A DNA stretch of 64,000 nt from an uncultured Bacteroidales bacterium. Lineage in GTDB: Bacteria > Bacteroidota > Bacteroidia > Bacteroidales > UBA3663. Both the position numbers and the translations under genes were made by a program. The DNA is taken from positions 1 through 64,000 of the forward strand of contig CALBPV010000005.1 in NCBI GenBank assembly GCA_937899265.1, given 5' to 3'. Under the pieces are notes generated by a model, which made no database searches, was not told where the DNA came from, and worked only from the letters and a program-made list of their open reading frames with translations. Shown piece after piece: positions 56,080-64,000 of the stretch; the stretch's first letter is position 1, and each line of letters starts with the position of its first letter.

Positions 56080-56916
56080 ATGGACATCTTTCCTCACCGC
56101 AGATTTGCTGCAAAATTCGCCTCCCCCGTGGAGGACAAAGAACACATCCTCCAAATAGCCATCGACATGGCTATGGAGGCCGGTCGCATCCAACTTCGCA
56201 AATTCCGCTCCCGTCACCTCGAAATGGAGACCAAAAGTTCCATCCACGATGTTGTGACCGAAGTCGATAAAGAATGTGAAGCCTTTCTCATCGCCCAGAT
56301 TCACGAAGCCTATCCTACCCACTCGGTATTGGGCGAAGAAACGGGACTCCATCAGAAGGAGAGCGATTGGGAATGGGTGATTGACCCCCTCGACGGTACG
56401 AACAACTACAGCCAGGGGCTTCCCGTCTTCAGCGTCAGCATCGGCGTGAAGTACAAAGGCGAGACTCTGGTGGGCGTAGTCTATGCACCCTATCTCGACG
56501 AGCTCTTCACAGCCTCCAAGGACGGCGGTGCCGCCATGAACGGCCGCGCCATCCACGTGAGCCGCAAGACAAACTTCGGGGCTTGTGTGCTGGGCACCGG
56601 CTTCCCCTACGACAAAGGCTCAGTGACGAGTTACGACAACAACCTCGACAACGTGTGTGCCCTTCTGCCCAAGCTCCGCGGCCTTCGCCGCATGGGTTCT
56701 GCGGCATACGACCTTTGCTGTGTGGCCGCAGGCATCCTCGATGGCTATTGGGAGTTGGGACTTAAGCCCTGGGATTTATGCGCCGGAGCCCTCATCGTCG
56801 AGGAAGCCGGTGGCAAGATTGTTCCTTTCCGTCAAGACCGCCCCATCGCCATCGTCGCAGGCAACCAAGCCCTTGTCAACCGGATTCTCTCCTTGCTCGG
56901 CAAAGACAAAGCCTGA
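56080..56916 (+). CDS. Inositol monophosphatase family phosphatase
   Basis: 278 residues. Lithium-sensitive phosphatase motifs are complete: VVTEVDKECEAFLI, VLGEETG, WVIDPLDGTNNYSQGLPVFSVSIG for the metal site, and LKPWDLCAGALIVEEAGGKI. SuhB-like inositol phosphatase, CysQ-like and other sugar-phosphate activities cannot be separated by eye. It lies 28 bases after porX. Its stop codon TGA is the start of a heptamer array. Confidence 0.9.
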   Translation: MDIFPHRRFAAKFASPVEDKEHILQIAIDMAMEAGRIQLRKFRSRHLEMETKSSIHDVVTEVDKECEAFLIAQIHEAYPTHSVLGEETGLHQKESDWEWVIDPLDGTNNYSQGLPVFSVSIGVKYKGETLVGVVYAPYLDELFTASKDGGAAMNGRAIHVSRKTNFGACVLGTGFPYDKGSVTSYDNNLDNVCALLPKLRGLRRMGSAAYDLCCVAAGILDGYWELGLKPWDLCAGALIVEEAGGKIVPFRQDRPIAIVAGNQALVNRILSLLGKDKA

Positions 56917-56963
56917 AACTTGAAACTTGAAACTTGAAACTTGAAACTTGAAACTTGAAACTT
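56915..56963. repeat. Seven perfect GAAACTT heptamers before trpS
   Basis: Seven exact copies, overlapping the upstream stop codon (TGA at 56914-56916) and ending 12 bases before the trpS ATG. They make up nearly the whole 58-base spacer. Confidence 0.95.
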
Positions 56964-56974
56964 AATTGACTCCT

Positions 56975-57976
56975 ATGGATAACGAAAAGAAAATCGTCCT
57001 CTCGGGCATCCGCTCCACGGGACACCTCCATCTGGGCAACTACTACGGTGCCCTCCGCAATTTCGTCGAGATGCAGAACGACTATAAGTGTTTCTTCTTC
57101 ATCGCCGACTACCACTCGCTCACCACACAGCCCGATCCCTCGCTCCTCAATCCTTCGGTACGTTCGATTCTGGCTGAATATCTCGCTGCCGGCCTCGATC
57201 CCGAGAAGGCCAACATCTACATCCAGAGCGATGTGCCCGAGACCTGTGAGTTCTACACTTTGCTGAATATGCACGCCTATGTGGGCGAACTTGAGAAAAC
57301 CGTTTCTTTCAAGGACAAAGTGCGCAAGAACCCCAACAATGTCAACGCCGGCCTGCTCACCTATCCCGTCCTCATGGCTGCCGACATTCTCCAGCATCGC
57401 GCCGACTACGTTCCTGTGGGCAAGGACCAGATGCAGCACCTCGAGATGGCACGCAACTACGCCGTCCGCTTCAACCATTTCTACCACACCGACCTCCTCA
57501 AGGAGCCTCAGCCTTTCGCAACTTCGAGAGAACCCATCAAGGTGCCCGGTCTCGACGGCAGCGGCAAGATGGGCAAGAGTGAAGGCAACTGCATCTACAT
57601 CAACGACGACGACAAGACCGTCATCAAGAAAGTCAAGAAGGCTGTCACCGACATGACACCCACCGAGCAGAACTCTCCCATGTCCGACCCCATCAAGAAT
57701 CTCTTCTACTTCCTTCAGCTCGTTTCCACTCAGGAAATCTACAATCAGTATCTTGCTGCCTGGAACGATTGTTCCATCCGCTACGGCGATCTCAAGATGC
57801 AGATTGCAACCGACATCCTCAAAGTGACAACGCCTATTCGCGAACGGTATAACGAGATTTACACCGACAGCGACTACCTCAACCGCGTAGCAGCCAAGGG
57901 AGCCGAAGCAGCCCGAGAGAGCTGTCGCAAGACACTCGCTGCCATGCGCGAAATCATGGGCTTCAAACACTTCTGA
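56975..57976 (+). CDS. trpS: Tryptophanyl-tRNA synthetase
   Basis: 333 residues from the ATG at 56975 (MDNEKKIVLSGIRSTG); a TTG at 56966 is less likely. It charges tRNA-Trp. Class I signatures are HLHLGNYYGALRN and the KMSKS loop present as GKMGKSEGN, with GLLTYPVLMAADILQHRADYVPVGKDQMQHLE between them. Both flanking spacers are heptamer arrays, which set it apart from the tight spacing further up the operon. Confidence 0.97.
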   Translation: MDNEKKIVLSGIRSTGHLHLGNYYGALRNFVEMQNDYKCFFFIADYHSLTTQPDPSLLNPSVRSILAEYLAAGLDPEKANIYIQSDVPETCEFYTLLNMHAYVGELEKTVSFKDKVRKNPNNVNAGLLTYPVLMAADILQHRADYVPVGKDQMQHLEMARNYAVRFNHFYHTDLLKEPQPFATSREPIKVPGLDGSGKMGKSEGNCIYINDDDKTVIKKVKKAVTDMTPTEQNSPMSDPIKNLFYFLQLVSTQEIYNQYLAAWNDCSIRYGDLKMQIATDILKVTTPIRERYNEIYTDSDYLNRVAAKGAEAARESCRKTLAAMREIMGFKHF

Positions 57977-58023
57977 AACTTGAAACCTGAAACCTGAAAC
58001 TTGAAACCTGAAACTTGAAACTT
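57975..58023. repeat. Seven GAAACYT heptamers before the aminotransferase
   Basis: Seven units with C or T at the sixth position, beginning inside the trpS stop codon (TGA at 57974-57976) and ending 7 bases before the next ATG. Confidence 0.93.
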
Positions 58024-58030
58024 TGAACTT

Positions 58031-59326
58031 ATGGTAAGCAAGGAACAACTCAACGCCGCCCTCGCCCGCCAAGGGCTGCAAAGCGTGGCTCAGGCCAACA
58101 TCCGCGACATACAGACACTCTCCAAAGCGCTCGAACAGGAGAGCGGTGAGCCTTTCATCCATCTCGAAATGGGTGTGCCCGGTCTCAAACCTTCCGACAT
58201 TGCCTTCGAGGCCGAAGTCGAAGCCCTCAAGGGCGGTTGTGCTGCCGTCTATCCTCCCAATGCCGGCATTGCCCGTCTCCACGAGGCTGCATCGCGGTTT
58301 GTGAAAGCCTTTATCGATGTCGATGTCGCGCCCGCCCACATCTGCGCTACGACAGGCTCGATGCAAGGCACATTCTCAGTCATGATGACGATGCATCATG
58401 CCAATCCCGCGAAGGACACTGTCCTCTTCATCGATCCGGGCTTCAATGTCCAGAAGACGCAGGCTCAGATTATCGGTCTCAAGGGCGAACACTTCGATGT
58501 CCATCACTGTCGCGGACAGCAGCTTCTCGACCGTATGGAAGATATCCTCCGAACGGGAAAGGTTTGTCTCATCGTTTATTCCAATCCCAACAATCCCTCT
58601 TGGATTTGTCTTTCGGACGAAGAACTGCAGGGCATCGGTGCCTTGGCTACCCGATACGACGTTGTGGTACTTGAGGACCTCGCCTATTTCGCAATGGACT
58701 TCCGCAAGGACCTCTCGCGACCCTACGAAGCACCCTTCCAGCCTTCCGTGGCCAAATATACCGACAATTACGTGATGGCCATTTCCGGCTCCAAGGCTTT
58801 CAGCTATGCCGGACAACGCATCGGCACCCTCGCCATCAGCGACCGGCTCTATGTGCGAGAGTATGCTCCCCTTGGAGCTTTCGGGGTGAAGAGCTGGGGC
58901 GACTTCCTCTCAGGCCGCGTGCTCTACACCATGTCGTCCGGCACGGCTCATGCACCCCAGCATGCCCTTGCCGCCATGATGGAGGCCGCCGTCGAAGGAC
59001 GCTTCGATTTTGTGGCCGAGATTCGCGAATACGGCCGTCGTGCCAAGTTCATGAAAGATGTGCTGCTCCGCCACGGCTTCTATCTGGTCTATGACAACGA
59101 CTTGGGAGCCCCTCTTGCCGACGGCTTCTATTTCACGACGCAGTATCCGGGCATGACCGACATTGAGCTCACTGCCGAACTCATGCGCTATGGTATCGCT
59201 GTCTTCCCACTTGAGAGCATGGGCTCCGACGAACAGGGCGTGCGCATCTGCACCTCGTTCATCACCGATGCCCAGTTCCCCCTCTTCGAGCAGCGCATCT
59301 CAGCCTTCGCCGCCGACCACCGTTAA
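58031..59326 (+). CDS. Class I/II pyridoxal-phosphate aminotransferase
   Basis: 431 residues. The fold-type I pattern is visible: FIHLEMGVPGLKPSDI, AAVYPPNAGIARLHEAASRF, the nucleotide/PLP region ATTGSMQGTF, LIVYSNPNNPSWICLSDEEL, VVLEDLAYFAMD, and SGSKAFSYAGQRIGTLA carrying the PLP lysine. The C-terminal Arg is in GVRICTSFI. Substrate is uncertain; aspartate or aromatic amino acid transamination are both possible, and aroA in the same run slightly favours an aromatic or general amino acid role (inference). Confidence 0.88.
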   Translation: MVSKEQLNAALARQGLQSVAQANIRDIQTLSKALEQESGEPFIHLEMGVPGLKPSDIAFEAEVEALKGGCAAVYPPNAGIARLHEAASRFVKAFIDVDVAPAHICATTGSMQGTFSVMMTMHHANPAKDTVLFIDPGFNVQKTQAQIIGLKGEHFDVHHCRGQQLLDRMEDILRTGKVCLIVYSNPNNPSWICLSDEELQGIGALATRYDVVVLEDLAYFAMDFRKDLSRPYEAPFQPSVAKYTDNYVMAISGSKAFSYAGQRIGTLAISDRLYVREYAPLGAFGVKSWGDFLSGRVLYTMSSGTAHAPQHALAAMMEAAVEGRFDFVAEIREYGRRAKFMKDVLLRHGFYLVYDNDLGAPLADGFYFTTQYPGMTDIELTAELMRYGIAVFPLESMGSDEQGVRICTSFITDAQFPLFEQRISAFAADHR

Positions 59327-59384
59327 TCTAAAGGGAAAAAATTCCCGTAAAACTGAAGATAAATTGCAGACAGAAAATGCATCA

Positions 59385-59446
59385 AATCCAAAAAAGTCAG
59401 GATTTTTTCGGATTATAATCCAAAATTTCGCTCACTTTTTTGGATT
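59385..59446. promoter_or_regulatory. Two adjacent inverted repeats (AATCC-A tract arms) at the ATPase promoter
   Basis: First hairpin: AATCCAAAAAA (59385-59395) with TTTTTTCGGATT (59403-59414), 11 pairs and one bulge. Second: AATCCAAAA (59417-59425) with TTTTGGATT (59438-59446), nine perfect pairs. The right arm of the second contains the -33 TTTG. A shorter palindrome GGGAA-AAAA-TTCCC lies at 59333-59346, just after the aminotransferase stop. It may be an operator for the ATPase gene, a terminator for the upstream run, or both. Confidence 0.6.
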
Positions 59447-59470
59447 TGTCAAAAATAATGCTTATCTTTG
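59439..59470 (+). promoter_or_regulatory. Promoter of the AAA ATPase gene
   Basis: -33 TTTG (59439-59442) and -7 TATCTTTG (59463-59470) with a 20-base spacer. The start codon at 59495 gives a leader of about 20 bases. Confidence 0.8.
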
Positions 59471-59494
59471 CCCCGCAAAATATTCCAAGAAACT

Positions 59495-60622
59495 ATGATA
59501 ACCCGTGAGTTGAAATCCATCATTGAAGAGAAACTTTTCAAGGGAAAAGCCATCATTGTAGTGGGAGCGCGGCAGGTGGGCAAGACAACCCTCTGCAACG
59601 AAATTCTTGACAGCCGTTCGGAGAAAGCGCTTCGCCTGAACCTTGACGAGGCAGAGGTACGCCACTTGTTGGACGAGCCGACAATGGGAGACTTGGAACG
59701 CCTGATAGCCGGCAACGAGATACTTATGATTGACGAAGCCCAAAGAGCCGGCAACATAGGGCTGACGCTAAAACGCATTCATGACAATTTCCCCAAGTTA
59801 CAACTGATAGTGACGGGATCCTCATCACTCGACCTGCGTGCCGGCATCTCGGAGGCGATGACGGGTCGGAAGTGGGAATATACGATGTATCCCATTTCTA
59901 CAGCGGAACTGCTGACCGACAGGGGCGAACTGGCCGTGCGACAGCATCTGGAAAACCGCATGATATACGGTTCCTATCCGGACGTACTGAACTATGAGAC
60001 CGACGCGCGCGAGACGTTGATGAATCTGGCTGGCAGCTACCTCTACAAAGACCTGCTGGAGATGGAAGGGGTGCGCCGTCCGGCTCTCATTGAGAAACTG
60101 CTGGTGGCTCTCGCCCTGCAGACAGGCAGCGAGGTGTCGTACAATGAGGTTGCCCAGACTATAGGCACCGATAGCAAGACCGTGGAGAAATACATCAAGT
60201 TGCTCGAGAAATGCTATATCGTCGTGACCCTGCCTGCCTTCAGCCGCAACCTGCGCAACGAACTCCGCAAAAGCCGTAAGATATACTTTTGGGACAACGG
60301 CATCCGCAATGCCATACTCCAAAATTTCACGCCCCTGGCACTACGTAATGACACGGGAGCCCTATGGGAGAACTTCTTCATCACCGAGCGGCTCAAGGCC
60401 AACCATTACCGTCGCCGCTATGCTCACAGTTACTTCTGGCGTACCAAGTCGCAGCAGGAAATAGACTACATCGAGGAGGCCGACGGCGCATTCACGGCCT
60501 TCGAACTGAAGTGGAATCCCAGAAAAGCGGGAGCCACGCTGCCTGCTGCGTTCTCCGCAGCCTATCCCATTGCCCAATCAGCAATAGTGACACCGGAAAA
60601 CTGGATAGACTTTGTCTCGTGA
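59495..60622 (+). CDS. AAA ATPase with C-terminal nuclease-like domain (COG1373/DUF4143 type)
   Basis: 375 residues from the ATG at 59495; the TTG at 59468 lies inside the -7 box. Walker A is VVGARQVGKTTL, Walker B EILMIDEAQR, and the sensor VTGSSSLDL follows. The middle holds a winged-helix-like region (SEVSYNEVAQTIGTDSKTVEKYIKLLEKCYIV) and the C-terminal part has RKIYFWDNGIRNAIL, ALWENFFITERL and YFWRTKSQQEIDYIEEADGAFTAFELKW, which resembles a restriction-endonuclease fold (Asp, Glu-x-Lys). Many paralogues occur in Bacteroidota, often as single-gene islands; the function is unknown. It stands alone with its own promoter. Confidence 0.87.
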   Translation: MITRELKSIIEEKLFKGKAIIVVGARQVGKTTLCNEILDSRSEKALRLNLDEAEVRHLLDEPTMGDLERLIAGNEILMIDEAQRAGNIGLTLKRIHDNFPKLQLIVTGSSSLDLRAGISEAMTGRKWEYTMYPISTAELLTDRGELAVRQHLENRMIYGSYPDVLNYETDARETLMNLAGSYLYKDLLEMEGVRRPALIEKLLVALALQTGSEVSYNEVAQTIGTDSKTVEKYIKLLEKCYIVVTLPAFSRNLRNELRKSRKIYFWDNGIRNAILQNFTPLALRNDTGALWENFFITERLKANHYRRRYAHSYFWRTKSQQEIDYIEEADGAFTAFELKWNPRKAGATLPAAFSAAYPIAQSAIVTPENWIDFVS

Positions 60623-60689
60623 GTCTTCTTATGATATGTGCAGTTATAATTCAAGTTTCGAAAGCTCAGTTGGACGAGCCTTGAAGGGG

Positions 60690-60870
60690 CGGCATATTAT
60701 AGGCGGGGGCGGAAGCCCCCGTATGAGGGTCGGCACACAACCCAAGCCCTAAAAGGGCGACATACGCTTGCGACTGTTATTTCGCCCATACAGGGCAAGA
60801 ACGGGTACATCTCGTAACATAGGGGCAAGCCCCTGTGCTGGGGGTCTTTCGCCCCTACGGGGCTTGTTTT
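60690..60870. repeat. Cluster of REP-like palindromes
   Basis: The 754-base gap 60623-61376 holds no supported gene. In this part five short GC-rich hairpins follow one another: CGGGGGC-GGAA-GCCCCCG (60704-60721), GCCCT-AAA-AGGGC (60746-60758), GCCC-ATACA-GGGC (near 60783), GGGGC-AA-GCCCC (near 60832), and GCCCC-TAC-GGGGC (60851-60863) followed by TTGTTTT. The last is terminator-like. The first has a GNRA-type loop. From 60990 to 61110 the DNA is strongly AT-rich. Confidence 0.75.
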
Positions 60871-61095
60871 CAGCATGTTCATTACTTGCGAAAGTTGAAT
60901 AAATAATTTATACCATCACGGAGGGAGAATTCGGCAAGACGTGCGGGAACGGAAGTATCGGAGCCCGTCAGTAGGCACATACCTACAGAATTGCATTTTT
61001 ATACCGTATTTTTTTTGTATTTTTTTTCATTTTGTTTAGAAAAGCTTACAAAATGGCATTTTTTTCAAAAAAAAGCAAAAGATTTCAAAAAAATA

Positions 61096-61127
61096 TTTGA
61101 AAAATTAAAAAAAATGGTTTATCTTTG
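61096..61127 (+). promoter_or_regulatory. Promoter of the third susC gene
   Basis: -33 TTTG (61096-61099) and -7 TATCTTTG (61120-61127) with a 20-base spacer in AT-rich DNA; the best promoter in the window. Confidence 0.85.
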
Positions 61128-61132
61128 CAGGC

Positions 61133-61376
61133 GCATTTCGGATGTAGAGAGCCGATATGAAAGAAACCAAGGTACAAACAAGGTACAAACAAACAAGATG
61201 TTACATGTTACTCTTTATTATTATATCATATTAATAATGTGTAAATTTGCTGTAATATCATGCGTTGTTTTTACCAGAGTTATTCTTTCGCCCATGGCGC
61301 AAGCTACGGGTTGCGTTTCTGACAGAAAAAAAGTATTTTAAATTATTTCTAATTGTTTCATTTTTACATTTCAAGT
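61133..61376 (+). promoter_or_regulatory. Long 5' leader of the third susC gene
   Basis: If transcription starts about 5 bases after the -7 box, the leader is about 245 bases, far longer than the 5-30 bases seen for other genes here. It contains a tandem 11-bp repeat AAGGTACAAAC (61169-61179, 61180-61190). No conserved riboswitch was recognised and no - strand promoter motif was found opposite it. Short frames inside it have no supporting features. Confidence 0.5.
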
Positions 61377-64000
61377 ATGAGAAAACTCCTTTCAGTCATC
61401 GTATGTCTCTTAGCAGGCGTAACGATGTTGATGGCTCAGAACCGTACTATCACGGGTACAGTCATCTCCAATGAGGACGGAGAACCCATCATCGGCGCCA
61501 GCGTCCGTGTCACGGGCACGAACATCGGTACCATCACCGATGCCAATGGTAAATTCTCCCTCACAGTTCCTGCAAGTGCCAAGACGCTTACCTTCTCTTA
61601 TGTAGGTATGGAAAACGTGGAGGCATCCATCCACAACAAGATGAACATTGCTCTTCACTCCAGCGAAGAGGTACTCGACGACGTTCTCGTCGTTGCTTAT
61701 GGTACCGCCAAGAAGAGCGCGTTCACGGGTTCTGCTGCCGTCATCGACGAAAACAGCATTGCCAAGATTCAGGCTTCAAACCCTGTTGATGCCCTTAAGG
61801 GCAAGGTTGCCGGTGTGACAATCACCCAGGCTTCCGGCAAACCCGGTTCCACATCGCAGACGATTCGCGTGCGTGGCATAAGCTCCATCAATGCAGGCAA
61901 CGCTCCTCTGATTATCCTCGACGGCTCCCCATACGACGGCGATATGAACAACATCAACCCCGCCGATATCGAAAGCATGACCATCCTCAAGGATGCCGCT
62001 TCCAACGCCCTCTACGGTGCACGTGGTGCCAATGGTGTCATTATGATAACCACGAAGCACGCCAAGGTAGGCGATGCCAAGGTGACAGTAGATGCCAAGT
62101 GGGGTGTCAACAGCCGCGGCAACCGTCGTTACGACATCATCACCGACAAGAAGGGTTACTATGAGGCTTACTACACCGCCCTCAACAACTATGCCCTTGC
62201 CAGCGGCATGGATGCCAATGCAGCTTGGATTTGGGCCAACCAGAAACTCACCTCCAACGAGTCATACGGCTTGGGCGTGAACATCTACAACATTCCCGAG
62301 GGTCAGTACCTCATCGGTCAGAACGGCAAGCTTAATCCCAACGCTACCGAGGGTCGCATCGTTACCTATCAGGGCGATGAGTATCTGATGCAGGGAGATG
62401 ACTGGTTCGACGCAGCATACGGCACGGGCGTTCGTCAGGAATACAACGCTACCGTCAGCAACGCCACTGAGAAATCTACGTTCTACGCTTCTGTAGGCTA
62501 CCTCAACAACAAGGGTATCACCGACAAGTCCGGCTACAAGCGTTTCGCAGCCCGTTTGAAAGCTGACACACAGGCCAAGTCGTGGTTGAAATTCGGCGGC
62601 AACTTCAGCTATACGCACTACAACGCCGAGTCTTCCATCTCCTCTGACATTGAAGGTGAGTCCGGTTCGTCCGGCAACATTCTGGCATTCGCCAACAGCG
62701 TTCCTTCCATCTATCCCATCTATATGCGCAATGCCGACGGAACTGTCAAGTATGATGCCAACGGTCTCAAGCGTTACGACTATGGTGACGGAAAGAACGG
62801 TGGTGCCACGCGTCCCTTCCTTGGCACGACCAACGCCTTCGATGCTCTTAACCTTGACGAGGACAGCTACGAAGGCAACGCTTTCTCGGCTTCGGGTACG
62901 GCTGAGGTTAAGTTCCTCAAGGATTTCACCTTCACCACAACCAACAGCATGACACTCGACGAAACTCGCTCCAAGGACGTTACGAACCCCTACTATGGCC
63001 AGTACGCTTCTTCGAACGGTATCCTCTATGTTTACCACACACGTCGTGTCAACTATAATTTCGACCAGATATTGAACTGGCACCGCATCTTCGACGAGAA
63101 GCATGACGTACAACTCATGTTGGGTCACGAAAGCTCTCGCTCGATGTACTACTACCTCTATGGACACAAGACCAACGTCTTCGATCCCTCCAACACCGAA
63201 TTGGCCGGTGCCATCACCGAGGGTTCTTCGAATTCCTATACTACAGACTACAACGTGGAAGGATACTTTACACGCGCTCAGTACAACTACAACGAGAAGT
63301 ACTTCGCTTCAGCCTCATTCCGTCGCGACGCTTCTTCCCGCTTCCATCCCGACAACCGCTGGGGTAACTTCTGGTCTATCGGCGGTGCATGGTTGATGCA
63401 CAAGGAGAATTGGTTCAACGTAAGTTGGATTGACCTCTTGAAGGTGAAAGCATCTTACGGTGAGAACGGTAACGACAACATCGGCAACTACCGCTACACC
63501 ACCACTTACAATATCGTAAACTCCAATGGTACTCCCGGCGCACAGCCCAACATCCTTGGCAACCCCGACATCTCTTGGGAAACTGTAGGCAATTTCAACG
63601 CCGGTATCGAATTTGAGATGTTCAAGAGCCGCTTGCGCGGTCAGGTTGAGTTCTTCACCCGCAAGACCACCGACATGCTCTATTGGTTCTCACTCCCCGT
63701 TTCGTTCGGTTACACCGGTTACTACGACAACATCGGTGACATGAAGAACACCGGTATTGAAGTTGAGTTGAGCGGCGAGATTATACGCAAGCGCGACTTC
63801 AACTGGAGCGTGAACCTCAACTTGACGCACTATAAGAACAAGATTTCTTACATTGCTGCCGAGAACAAGACCATCGATATGGAAGGTCACGGAGGTTTCG
63901 TCTCTGGCAACTACTTCATCGGTGAGGACCTCTCCCTGTACACCTGGCGCTTGAAGAAATACGCCGGCGTGGCCGACGATGGCCAGTCGATGTGGTACAT
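61377..64000 (+). CDS. SusC-like TonB-dependent receptor, 3' end beyond window
   Basis: At least 874 codons, open to the window edge. Signal peptide MRKLLSVIVCLLAGVTMLMA then QNRTITGTV. The carboxypeptidase-regulatory-like domain (GEPIIGASVRVTGTNIGT, FSYVGMENVEASI) is followed by LDDVLVVAYGTAKKSAFTGS, the usual linker into the plug. The plug has TIRVRGISSINAGNAPLIIL, IESMTILKDAASNALYGA and RGANGVIMITTK. The barrel begins thereafter. It is the canonical form of the family, with better conserved motifs than the receptor at 15959. A susD gene is expected just outside the window. Substrate unknown. Confidence 0.95.
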   Translation, partial: MRKLLSVIVCLLAGVTMLMAQNRTITGTVISNEDGEPIIGASVRVTGTNIGTITDANGKFSLTVPASAKTLTFSYVGMENVEASIHNKMNIALHSSEEVLDDVLVVAYGTAKKSAFTGSAAVIDENSIAKIQASNPVDALKGKVAGVTITQASGKPGSTSQTIRVRGISSINAGNAPLIILDGSPYDGDMNNINPADIESMTILKDAASNALYGARGANGVIMITTKHAKVGDAKVTVDAKWGVNSRGNRRYDIITDKKGYYEAYYTALNNYALASGMDANAAWIWANQKLTSNESYGLGVNIYNIPEGQYLIGQNGKLNPNATEGRIVTYQGDEYLMQGDDWFDAAYGTGVRQEYNATVSNATEKSTFYASVGYLNNKGITDKSGYKRFAARLKADTQAKSWLKFGGNFSYTHYNAESSISSDIEGESGSSGNILAFANSVPSIYPIYMRNADGTVKYDANGLKRYDYGDGKNGGATRPFLGTTNAFDALNLDEDSYEGNAFSASGTAEVKFLKDFTFTTTNSMTLDETRSKDVTNPYYGQYASSNGILYVYHTRRVNYNFDQILNWHRIFDEKHDVQLMLGHESSRSMYYYLYGHKTNVFDPSNTELAGAITEGSSNSYTTDYNVEGYFTRAQYNYNEKYFASASFRRDASSRFHPDNRWGNFWSIGGAWLMHKENWFNVSWIDLLKVKASYGENGNDNIGNYRYTTTYNIVNSNGTPGAQPNILGNPDISWETVGNFNAGIEFEMFKSRLRGQVEFFTRKTTDMLYWFSLPVSFGYTGYYDNIGDMKNTGIEVELSGEIIRKRDFNWSVNLNLTHYKNKISYIAAENKTIDMEGHGGFVSGNYFIGEDLSLYTWRLKKYAGVADDGQSMWY

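Noticed and set aside
60991..61341. 116-residue protein upstream of the third susC
   Set aside because: It spans the promoter and AT-rich DNA and is dominated by Phe and Lys from A/T runs.

Overview
This window comes from a member of the Bacteroidota, most likely order Bacteroidales and probably a Prevotella-like lineage; the genus cannot be fixed from sequence alone. The evidence is SusC/SusD pairs, lipoproteins with acidic residues just after the lipobox cysteine, promoters with the Bacteroidota -7 motif TAnnTTTG, a class III fructose-1,6-bisphosphatase, and proteins ending in a type IX secretion (T9SS) type C-terminal motif such as YDLQGRK or YNILGQKV.

Region 1 (1-23874) is an accessory surface locus on the + strand. 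After a repeat-rich leader it encodes a very large secreted pectate-lyase-like protein, a multi-FAS1 (fasciclin) lipoprotein, SusC, SusD, two more FAS1-type lipoproteins, a second SusC, a second SusD and a large secreted protein with a T9SS-like tail. FAS1 lipoproteins sit where ordinary polysaccharide utilisation loci carry SusE/SusF-type glycan-binding proteins. No regulator, transporter or conventional glycoside hydrolase set is present. Heptamer (GAAACTT-type) arrays lie inside the locus, one abutting the start codon of the first susC, whose signal-peptide region is itself built from duplicated heptamer-like DNA.

Region 2 (23914-47466) is housekeeping: glyA and an L,D-transpeptidase (-), a DbpA-type RNA helicase overlapping mfd (+), a TPR protein and gyrA (-), folC, fbp and a DNA polymerase III delta' subunit (+), then a compact - strand run of a POT transporter, a YD-repeat lipoprotein, hpt, adk, obg and pgeF, and a small phosphodiesterase.

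Region 3 (47557-59326) is a long + strand run: pepT, aroA, a small Cys-motif membrane protein, an in-frame fusion of a ZnuB-type metal ABC permease with a PorW/SprE-like TPR lipoprotein, porX (response regulator with a PglZ-like effector), an inositol-monophosphatase family enzyme, trpS and a class I aminotransferase. The PorW/SprE and PorX homologues are T9SS-related and match the T9SS-like tails seen in region 1.

Region 4 (59385-64000) holds a self-contained AAA ATPase gene behind a promoter with nested inverted repeats, a cluster of palindromic repeats, and a third susC-like gene with a strong promoter and a leader of about 245 nt; it runs off the window end.

No tRNA, rRNA, CRISPR array or transposase gene was recognised. 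All assignments are by reading the sequence and recalling family motifs; no database search was run.
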